11,160 nt of DNA, taken from assembly GCA_031278835.1 (NCBI GenBank), contig JAITJP010000129.1, forward strand, positions 1-11,160, given 5' to 3'. The notes below the pieces were generated by a model. The model was not told the DNA's origin. It did no database searches and saw only the letters and a program-made list of their open reading frames with translations. Position numbers and translations under genes: made by a program. The first letter of the stretch is position 1, and each line of letters begins with the position of its first letter. This document shows, piece by piece, positions 6,332 to 11,160 of the stretch. This DNA comes from Deltaproteobacteria bacterium. GTDB taxonomy: Bacteria > Desulfobacterota > Desulfarculia > Adiutricales > Adiutricaceae.

Positions 6332-7576
6332 TTAGCGTTTAGACAAAACCTCGGTTTCGTAGGCCCGGACCTCTTTGAGCCATTCCTCATAGCCGGGAAC
6401 TCCGTTTAGTTCACAAAATTGAGCCCAAACCTCACCCAGGGGGTAAGTTTTTAACTCATCCTGGAGGACCATGAGTTCGGTATTTTGCCCAGAATCTTGA
6501 AGGGCCATGAGCCGATTATTGGGCCTTAGGAAGGCCATGAGAAAAGCCTTTTGGAGGCTCCTGGCCCCGGCCACCCAGGCGGCGATCCGGTTAATACTGC
6601 CGTCAAAAAAATCCAGACCAATGAAGGCCCTCGAAGTGGCTTTATGGGCCACCAGTTCTTTGGCTATTTCCCGGGTCTCGTCATCAAAAAGCACCACGTG
6701 GTCGCTATCCCAGCGTATGGCTCTGGTCACGTGCAGGGCCAAATGCTCAAAAAAGAGCAATAGCGAGGAGATTTTATCTGAAATGACCTCGGTGGGGTGA
6801 TAGTGCCCGTTATCCAAAAGCGGGATCAAGCCCTTTTCTTTGGCGTAGAGGAGACAAAACTCCGATGAGCCAACCGTATAGGCCTCCAGCCCTATGCCAA
6901 AGACCTTGGACTCCAAAGACACAAAAACTTGGCTTTTGTCGTAACCAATGGCCAGGGCCTCGTCCAGACTGTCTCGAAAACGTTTACGGGGGCCTAGCCG
7001 ATCGGCCGGGAGGTCCTTAAGACCGTCTGGGATCCAAATATTTATCAATGACGGTTTACCAAGCCTCTCTGCGAAACTCTCGGCCACCCGAAGCGAGGCC
7101 TTTAGATGATCGACCCAAAACTTCCTAATGGCTGGATCGGGGCTGGACAAGGTCAGAGGCTGGGCCTTGGGGTGAGAAAAAAAGGTTGGGTTAAAATCCA
7201 GCCCCAGCCCCCGCTCCTGGGCAAAGTCTACCCAGGCCTTAAAATGCCTCGGTTCCAACCTATCCCGGTCCACCAGCTGACCTTTTTCAAAGATGGGGTA
7301 ACTGGCGTGGAGGTTTAGCCGATGCTTTCCAGGGATTAAGCTTAAGGCCTTATCGAGATCGGCCATCAGTTCCCCAGGATTTCTGGCCCGGCCGGGGTAA
7401 TTACCGGTGACCTGGATACCCCCGGTCAAGGGGCCGTCCTGGTCAAAGCCGGTCACGTCATCGCCCTGCCAACAGTGGATGGAAATGGAAAGATCTTTTA
7501 GTTTTTCCAAGGCCAGATCCGAGTCCACGCCAATCTTGGCGTACCTTTCCTTGGCCCTTTGGTAACCCTGACTCAT
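6332..7576 (-). CDS. rhaA: L-rhamnose isomerase
   Basis: This 414-residue cytoplasmic TIM-barrel metalloenzyme converts L-rhamnose to L-rhamnulose. E. coli RhaA is 419 residues and the two can be aligned by eye along the whole length. Examples are SIHCWQGDDVTGF near residue 32, TGNYPGRARN near 57, LGLDFNPTFFSHP near 124, and NIWIPDGLKD near 179. The metal ligands known from the E. coli enzyme appear at a constant offset of 12: Glu222, Asp255, His258, His282, Asp290, Asp292 and Asp322. The ATG at 7576 has GGAG about 6 nt upstream; the stop is TAA. It lies 23 bp after rhaB, so the two are almost certainly co-transcribed, and a very strong hairpin follows its stop. This is the enterobacterial-type isomerase, not the shorter RhaI type found with rhizobial transporters. 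Confidence 0.97.
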   Translation of the reverse strand: MSQGYQRAKERYAKIGVDSDLALEKLKDLSISIHCWQGDDVTGFDQDGPLTGGIQVTGNYPGRARNPGELMADLDKALSLIPGKHRLNLHASYPIFEKGQLVDRDRLEPRHFKAWVDFAQERGLGLDFNPTFFSHPKAQPLTLSSPDPAIRKFWVDHLKASLRVAESFAERLGKPSLINIWIPDGLKDLPADRLGPRKRFRDSLDEALAIGYDKSQVFVSLESKVFGIGLEAYTVGSSEFCLLYAKEKGLIPLLDNGHYHPTEVISDKISSLLLFFEHLALHVTRAIRWDSDHVVLFDDETREIAKELVAHKATSRAFIGLDFFDGSINRIAAWVAGARSLQKAFLMAFLRPNNRLMALQDSGQNTELMVLQDELKTYPLGEVWAQFCELNGVPGYEEWLKEVRAYETEVLSKR

Positions 7577-7599
7577 GTTTTTCTCCGCTTAATTTTTTT

Positions 7600-9060
7600 T
7601 TATTTCCCGAGACCGACCATTTCTGGGCCTGGGGCCAAAGCCGGCCGGCCAGAACCGGCTGGAAAAATCTCTATGTCAAATGAGCGGGCCACCAGATCCC
7701 TGGCCTCATTAAGATTGGCCAAAAGACCGACCGCCATCATCTGGGTCAATAAATTTCCTATGGCCGTGGCCTCCACCGGTCCAGCCATGACCTTAAGGTT
7801 AGTGGCCCGGGCCGTCAGCTGGTTTAAAAAGCTAGCCTGGGAGCCGCCACCAAAAACGTTTATGGCCGTAAATTCCTTCCCGGTGGCCGCCTTAAGTTCA
7901 TCCAGGGTTTTGGCGTAACAAGCGGCCAAACTATGGTAAACCACGGCGGCCAAATGACCGGCCCTCTCAGGCCGTCTTTGGCCTTTTTCCAGACAAGCCG
8001 CTACAATCTCGGCCTTCATGCTCTTGGGGGCAATAAAACGGGGGTCATTACAATCAATAATTGGCTCAAAGCCAAAGTCCGAGGCTTGGGCCAGGTCCAT
8101 CAATTGGCCAAAGCTTAGTTCCTCACCCATCTCCCTTCTTAATGACTGGATCATCCAAAGGCCCATGATGTTTTTAAGGAAACGGATTCGGCCAGCGTAG
8201 CCGCCTTCATTAGTAAAGTTAAGATCACGGCTTTTGGAGGTGACTATGGGTATTTCCAACTCGCTACCCATCAGTGACCAGGTGCCGGAACTTAAAAAAG
8301 CCACCTCCCCGGATAGGGCCGGACTGGCCGCCACGGCCGAGGCCGTGTCATGGGTGGCCCCAGCCACCACTTGGCAGGAAAAACCCACTTCCCTGGCCAG
8401 GCCCCCCAACATGGCCCCCAAGACCAGACCGGGCTGGCTGATTGGCGGGAAAATATAGGGGTCCAAGCCCATTAGGGTGATCAGTTCCCAATCCCAGTCG
8501 CCGGTTCTAAGACTGACCAAAGACGTGGTTGAGGCGTTGGTATACTCGGCCTTTTTTCGCCCGCACAATAAAAAATTAAAAAAATCCGGGATCATCAAAA
8601 AACTCTTGGCCTTGGCCAAAAGCCCCGGTTCTTCTCTCTGACAAGCCCCCAGCTGGTAAATGGTATTGATGGGCATTTTTTGGATACCGGTGCGCTCATA
8701 GAGCTCCTCCCAGCCAATGGTTTCCTCCAAGCGCTCCACCTGACCCTCGGTCCTACCATCCCTATAGGCGTAAGGCCGTCCAATGATTTGATCGTCTTGG
8801 TCAAGCAAAACATAGTCAACGCCCCAGGTATCCAGGCCCAGGCTCTCGGGAATTTTGCCCATCTCGGCGCAGCGCCTTAGGCCGGTTTTTATTTCCCGCC
8901 ACAGGGCCCGAAGGTCCCAAACCAGCCGCCCGTTCTCATTAATGACCTGATTATCGAAGCGGTGGATGATCTCAAAATTTAGCCGGCCGTCTTTGATCCA
9001 GCCCAGGGCGTGTCGTCCGTTTGAGGCGCCAATGTCAATGGCCAAAAAATATCTCTCCAT
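7600..9060 (-). CDS. rhaB: Rhamnulokinase (FGGY kinase family)
   Basis: This cytoplasmic enzyme phosphorylates L-rhamnulose with ATP to give L-rhamnulose 1-phosphate. The frame is open up to 9171, but I choose the ATG at 9060. It starts MERYFLAIDIGASNGRH, the phosphate-binding first strand, has AAGGG 9 nt upstream, and gives 486 residues, against 489 in E. coli RhaB. The longer version would add 37 residues before the conserved fold and run through a hairpin. The substrate segment DTWGVDY is at 77-83. GATHDTASAV at 234-243 carries the catalytic Asp238, and the nucleotide-site segments SSGTWSLMG (257-265) and NVFGGGSQ (401-408) are intact. It is the promoter-proximal gene of the operon, 23 bp before rhaA, and is divergent from the regulator. 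The wording of its motifs is closest in my memory to Firmicutes rhamnulokinases; I could not test that. Confidence 0.95.
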   Translation of the reverse strand: MERYFLAIDIGASNGRHALGWIKDGRLNFEIIHRFDNQVINENGRLVWDLRALWREIKTGLRRCAEMGKIPESLGLDTWGVDYVLLDQDDQIIGRPYAYRDGRTEGQVERLEETIGWEELYERTGIQKMPINTIYQLGACQREEPGLLAKAKSFLMIPDFFNFLLCGRKKAEYTNASTTSLVSLRTGDWDWELITLMGLDPYIFPPISQPGLVLGAMLGGLAREVGFSCQVVAGATHDTASAVAASPALSGEVAFLSSGTWSLMGSELEIPIVTSKSRDLNFTNEGGYAGRIRFLKNIMGLWMIQSLRREMGEELSFGQLMDLAQASDFGFEPIIDCNDPRFIAPKSMKAEIVAACLEKGQRRPERAGHLAAVVYHSLAACYAKTLDELKAATGKEFTAINVFGGGSQASFLNQLTARATNLKVMAGPVEATAIGNLLTQMMAVGLLANLNEARDLVARSFDIEIFPAGSGRPALAPGPEMVGLGK

Positions 9061-9139
9061 GCCTTGCCACCCTTTTTTTAAGCCGCTCCCGGCGGCCCCA
9101 TTTTCATTATCAATATTGTCAATTTTTAATATTCGCCAA

Positions 9140-9160
9140 GCTCGGCCCTTTGGGCCGAGC
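9140..9160 (-). repeat. GC-rich hairpin in the rhaB leader
   Basis: GCTCGGCCC (9140-9148) and GGGCCGAGC (9152-9160) form a perfect 9-bp stem with a TTT loop. It lies 80 bp upstream of the rhaB ATG, so it is probably in the 5' untranslated leader of the operon. A plus-strand CCTTTT follows it, but there is no plus-strand gene to terminate. Possible roles are a leader stability element or part of an operator. Confidence 0.6.
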
Positions 9161-9284
9161 CCTTTTCCCAAGGCCGCTAAAATTAATGGCTGTAAATTAA
9201 AACTTAGGCCAATCCATTTTTCCCTAATTAGGCGCTTTTCCTAGGGCGGTTAAACAAAATCAAGCTGATTTTTACCTTTATAAA

Positions 9285-9313
9285 ATGTTAACTTTATTCA
9301 AAGGCCATGACAA
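9285..9313 (-). promoter_or_regulatory. Weak sigma-70-like promoter candidate for the rha operon
   Basis: On the minus strand TTGTCA (9313-9308, 5 of 6 to consensus) is followed after 17 nt by TAACAT (9290-9285, 4 of 6). This would place the start near 9278 and give a leader of about 218 nt including the GC-rich hairpin. AraC-activated promoters often have poor elements, so a weak match is not disqualifying, but AT-rich DNA gives such matches by chance. Confidence 0.25.
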
Positions 9314-9470
9314 TGTTCCCATTTGCCCAAATACCGTCCTTATTTGCCGCCAGGCCCCTTTCCCAAATAACTCCCAAGGCCCAATGGCCCCCAGACCGGC
9401 CCCTTTTGACCCCTTGTTTCCAGCCCAGTCGCCGTGTATCATAAGTAAATCTCAAAAGCCCCAGACTCCC

Positions 9471-9488
9471 TTTTGGCCCGGGCCAAAA
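9471..9488. repeat. Perfect 18-bp palindrome
   Basis: TTTTGGCCCGGGCCAAAA is its own reverse complement, centred at 9479/9480. It lies about mid-way between the regulator start and the operon's candidate promoter. It could be an operator for a dimeric regulator or a hairpin in a leader transcript. AraC-family sites are usually direct or imperfect repeats, so the binding partner is unknown. Confidence 0.55.
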
Positions 9489-9549
9489 CCAATCGCCTAA
9501 AAACCTTCTCCAGGGCCTTGAGTAATAAATATTCCCCTTTAATATACAT

Positions 9550-9579
9550 GCTTAACCATTAAAATTTATAAATTTAAGC
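9550..9579. repeat. AT-rich inverted repeat upstream of the regulator
   Basis: GCTTAA (9550-9555) and TTAAGC (9574-9579) flank a segment containing a perfect 14-bp palindrome, AAATTTATAAATTT (9562-9575). The site is about 90 bp before the regulator start codon, a typical operator position for autoregulation. The low sequence complexity makes chance occurrence plausible. Confidence 0.4.
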
Positions 9580-9592
9580 TATGTTATTTATT

Positions 9593-9621
9593 TTTACCAG
9601 ATAAAACTAGAAAGTTACTAT
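9593..9621 (+). promoter_or_regulatory. Weak sigma-70-like promoter candidate for the regulator
   Basis: TTTACC (9593-9598, 4 of 6) is followed after 17 nt by TACTAT (9616-9621, 4 of 6), about 46 bp before the regulator ATG, with an AT-rich stretch upstream. The match is modest and rests mainly on spacing and position. Confidence 0.25.
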
Positions 9622-9667
9622 TTAGGGTTTTATCGTTAATTGTAACCAGCATACCATAGAAAGTGAC

Positions 9668-10633
9668 ATGCATCAATATTTATCAGAACATCTAGGAATA
9701 ATATCCGATGAAGAACAGAAAATCCTTAATGGGAGTAATTGTGTAGAAAAACACATCTATACAGACACACAAGACTTCATCGTTGATTTCCGCAAAATGT
9801 CCAGACGTCATCGGCTCATTAACGTCAGGCCCCACACCCGTTTTATCCACTTTCCCGTTCACCGGCACGATTACATTGAGATCGTCTGGGTTTACGCTGG
9901 TTCCATGACTCACGTGATTAACGGGGTCAAGGCAATAAAACTTGAAAAGGGCGACCTGTTGTTTTTAAACCGAGAGGCCAGTCACGAGGTCTTGCCCTGC
10001 GATCGTCAGGATCTGGCCGTGAACATCCTGGCCAGGCCCGAGTTTTTTGACCGCTCCTTTTTTGCCCAGGCCCCCGACAGCGGCCGTTTTTTCGATTTCG
10101 TCTTCGCCCAAGGGGCCAAGCCCAAAAAGGAAACCTACATTCATTTCCCCACCAGCGGCGTTTTGCCGGTCCAGAACTTGTCCGAAAACCTCATTTGGAA
10201 CGTCCTAAACCAGCCCAACCCCAATAGGGACGTTGAGCGGCCCACCATGGCCCTACTGATGTCCCATTTGTTTAACCACTTGGAATAATCCCCCCCGGAC
10301 GAGCCCTACCATTTCGAGCGGAGCCTAGCCATCAAAGCCCTTATATACATTGACGAAAACTACCAAACAGCCCGGCTTGACCACTTTGCCGCCCAACAAG
10401 GTTTGCCGCCCTATTACCTCAGTAAGGTCATAAAAAAACGCCTCGGAAACTCCTACAAAAGCCTCCTCCAGCGCCGGCGCCTAGAGGAATCGGCCCGCCT
10501 ACTCACCCAGACGCCCATGCCCGTTGAAGCCGTCGTGGCCGCCGTGGGTTACGAAAACGACAGCTACTTTCACAGAATTTTTCGCCAGTGCTATGGCCTT
10601 ACCCCCCACGATTTCAGAAAGAGGCAACAATAG
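9668..10633 (+). pseudogene. AraC-family sugar regulator interrupted by one in-frame stop
   Basis: Read through one TAA at 10286-10288, this is a complete AraC/XylS-type regulator of about 321 codons in a single frame. Codons 1-206 (9668-10288) carry the sugar-sensing cupin domain, with RPHTRFIHFPVHRHDYIEIVWVYAGSMTHVING followed by LEKGDLLFLN. After the stop the same frame continues without any shift as SPPDEPYHFERSLAIKAL, then both helix-turn-helix units: LDHFAAQQGLPPYYLSKVIKK and EAVVAAVGYENDSYFHRIFRQCYGLTPHDFRK. It ends at TAG 10631. No ATG, GTG or TTG lies between the stop and the first DNA-binding helix. The first possible restart, TTG 10403, falls inside the first helix-turn-helix, so the DNA-binding half could not be made whole from its own start. 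The gene is divergent to the rha operon and is presumably its activator. A fresh nonsense mutation, stop readthrough or an assembly error would all look like this. The ATG at 9668 has only a weak ribosome-binding site. Confidence 0.85.
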
Positions 10634-10634
10634 C

Positions 10635-10689
10635 GCCCAAAAACCAAAACGGCCCAAAACCACCCGCGCTTTGGCTTGTGTTTTTGGGC
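10635..10689 (+). terminator. Possible terminator hairpin after the regulator
   Basis: GCCCAAAAAC (10635-10644) and GTTTTTGGGC (10680-10689) are exact reverse complements 2 nt after the regulator's final TAG. Further pairing of CCAAA with TTTGG is possible inside. The T-run is part of the 3' arm and is not followed by another, so this is not a classical intrinsic terminator. Confidence 0.3.
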
Positions 10690-10708
10690 TGTTACTTAAA
10701 ACCTGTTA

Positions 10709-10741
10709 TCTAAGTGGACCGTATCTTTGCCTTCACTTAGA
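10709..10741. repeat. Inverted repeat of unknown role
   Basis: TCTAAGTG (10709-10716) and CACTTAGA (10734-10741) are exact reverse complements, with two more possible pairs (one G-U) inside and a 13-nt loop. No T-run follows on either strand, so it is not an obvious terminator. Confidence 0.5.
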
Positions 10742-10744
10742 CAT

Positions 10745-10780
10745 AAAAAAAGGGCTTACGGAAAATTTTCACGTAAACCC
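10745..10780 (-). terminator. Intrinsic terminator for the minus-strand gene at the right
   Basis: On the minus strand GGGTTTACG (10780-10772) pairs with CGTAAGCCC (10760-10752). This forms a 9-bp stem if one G-U wobble is allowed, around an 11-nt loop, and seven Ts (10751-10745) follow directly. The wobble is a mismatch on the plus strand, so the element is directional. It would end transcripts coming leftward from the winged-helix gene and would also lie 45 bp after the possible small ORF. Confidence 0.68.
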
Positions 10781-10824
10781 ATCTATATTTTCTATTGACC
10801 CCGCCTTTTTCCCCGCTCTAAATT

Positions 10825-10953
10825 TTAATTCCCCTTAAAAAAATAGGCCAGCCGACTTTGATAGCTGTCCCAAACCGCTTGGCCAGTTCCCACGAGAAAA
10901 CCTTTTTCCCTCCTAAACTCCTTTAAGCCCCGATAGTAAAATCGCTTATCCAA
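10825..10953 (-). CDS. Possible small hypothetical protein
   Basis: A TTG at 10953 with GAGGG 6 nt upstream opens a 42-codon frame to TAA. It reads MDKRFYYRGLKEFRREKGFL up to residue 20, then VGTGQAVWDSYQSRLAYFFKGN. The composition is protein-like (mixed aromatic, charged and hydrophobic residues) and there is no low complexity. I do not recognise it. It lies 40 bp after the winged-helix gene in the same direction and is followed by an intrinsic terminator, so it could be the last cistron of that transcript. It could also be a remnant of a larger gene or chance. Confidence 0.25.
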   Translation of the reverse strand: MDKRFYYRGLKEFRREKGFLVGTGQAVWDSYQSRLAYFFKGN

Positions 10954-10993
10954 TCAAGGCCCTCAAGGCAAGCGGCGGCTCCGGGCGATTTGT

Positions 10994-11160
10994 TTACTTA
11001 ACCAACCAGCGACCTTTTTTCCTGGCGCCCTCTCTGTAAATCAGCCCGGCTTCCTGATACTGGCGAAGTTGGCGGGAAACCGTGCGCAATGATTTGCCGG
11101 TAAGCCTGGCCAGGGTGGGAATGGTCGCGGTTGGGTTTTCTTTAATCACGTCCACCATTG
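10994..11160 (-). CDS. C-terminal winged-helix tail of a truncated protein
   Basis: This is the last 54 codons, at least, of a gene that continues past the right edge; the stop is TAA at 10996-10994. The visible part reads MVDVIKENPTATIPTLARLT and continues as GKSLRTVSRQLRQYQEAGLIYREGARKKGRWLVK. That is a helix-turn-helix with a recognition helix (KSLRTVSRQLRQYQEAG) followed by a beta wing (LIYREG...GRWLV). Such a unit is typical of the C-terminal domain of AlbA_2/HATPase_c_4-type putative regulators, of some Fic-domain proteins, and of MarR- or ArsR-like proteins. The Met at 11158 is in frame but is probably internal, because 54 residues would be short for any of these. The first-named family is my best guess from the DVIKENP...GRWLV layout. 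Confidence 0.6.
   Translation of the reverse strand, partial: MVDVIKENPTATIPTLARLTGKSLRTVSRQLRQYQEAGLIYREGARKKGRWLVK

Larger units (their letters stand above)
9061..9667. other. Intergenic regulatory region between rhaB and the AraC-type gene
   Basis: These 607 bp hold no convincing gene. From rhaB outward, I see the rhaB leader with a GC-rich hairpin (9140-9160), an AT-rich patch with weak minus-strand promoter elements near 9285-9313, and a C-rich plus strand from about 9315 to 9510 containing a perfect palindrome (9471-9488). A strongly AT-rich stretch from about 9520 up to the regulator start includes an inverted repeat (9550-9579). A divergent region of this size between an AraC-type regulator and its target operon is where the operators should lie. 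Confidence 0.7.
10634..10993. other. Convergent intergenic region with three inverted repeats
   Basis: These 360 bp lie between the regulator stop and the minus-strand gene at the right edge. They hold inverted repeats at 10635-10689, 10709-10741 and 10752-10780 and a possible 42-codon minus-strand ORF at 10825-10953. Beyond these I see no recognisable gene or RNA. Confidence 0.6.

Noticed and set aside
9097..9122. TTGACA on the minus strand just upstream of rhaB, as a -35 box.
   Set aside because: No acceptable -10 element lies 16-18 nt downstream; the sequence there is GGGGCC.
9061..9171. A 37-residue N-terminal extension of rhamnulokinase in the same open frame.
   Set aside because: The ATG at 9060 starts right at the conserved FGGY strand, has its own ribosome-binding site and gives the usual family length. 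The extension runs through a hairpin and has no family resemblance.
9278..9442. A 54-codon minus-strand ORF in the rhaB leader (MIHGDWAGNKG...).
   Set aside because: It is Gly/Trp/Lys-rich because the strand is purine-rich, it lacks a good ribosome-binding site, and it covers the likely operon promoter.
10403..10633. A separate gene starting at TTG 10403.
   Set aside because: It begins inside the first helix-turn-helix and is in frame with the upstream half, so it is the remainder of the interrupted regulator.

Overview
The window holds a nearly complete L-rhamnose uptake and breakdown operon on the minus strand (about 82 to 9060). Divergent to it is an AraC-family regulator gene interrupted by one in-frame stop codon (9668-10633). 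The right edge cuts the 3' end of an unrelated minus-strand gene encoding a winged-helix tail. No taxonomic marker is present, so the organism cannot be named. GC content is around half, with AT-rich intergenic DNA and a striking excess of GGCC. The standard bacterial code fits, with ATG and GTG starts preceded by Shine-Dalgarno sequences. A fermentative, polysaccharide-exposed bacterium such as a gut or sediment anaerobe is a reasonable guess, not a demonstration.

In transcription order (right to left) the operon is: rhamnulokinase (rhaB), L-rhamnose isomerase (rhaA), rhamnose mutarotase (rhaM), a double-ATPase sugar ABC protein (rhaT type), two CUT2 permeases (rhaP and rhaQ type, with a 4-nt GTGA overlap), a lipoprotein sugar-binding protein (rhaS type), and rhamnulose-1-phosphate aldolase (rhaD). 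The enzymes match the E. coli RhaB/RhaA/RhaM/RhaD set, whereas the transporter is the rhizobial RhaSTPQ type rather than the E. coli RhaT symporter. Together they would bind rhamnose outside the cytoplasmic membrane, import it with ATP, interconvert its anomers, isomerise it to rhamnulose, phosphorylate it, and split it to DHAP and L-lactaldehyde. No lactaldehyde-processing enzyme is in view.

Strong hairpins lie just after, or over, the stop codons of rhaA, rhaM and the binding-protein gene. None has a T-run on the coding strand, which fits mRNA-segment stability control better than termination. The second permease has an odd Pro/Asn-rich N-terminal tail encoded by a 15-bp tandem repeat.

The 607-bp region 9061-9667 between kinase and regulator has no convincing gene. 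It holds a hairpin in the rhaB leader, a perfect 18-bp palindrome, an AT-rich inverted repeat, weak promoter candidates for both directions and a short repeated motif. The 360-bp region 10634-10993 between regulator and right-hand gene holds three inverted repeats, one a good minus-strand terminator, and a possible 42-codon ORF. I found no RNA genes, CRISPR arrays, insertion sequences or attachment sites.
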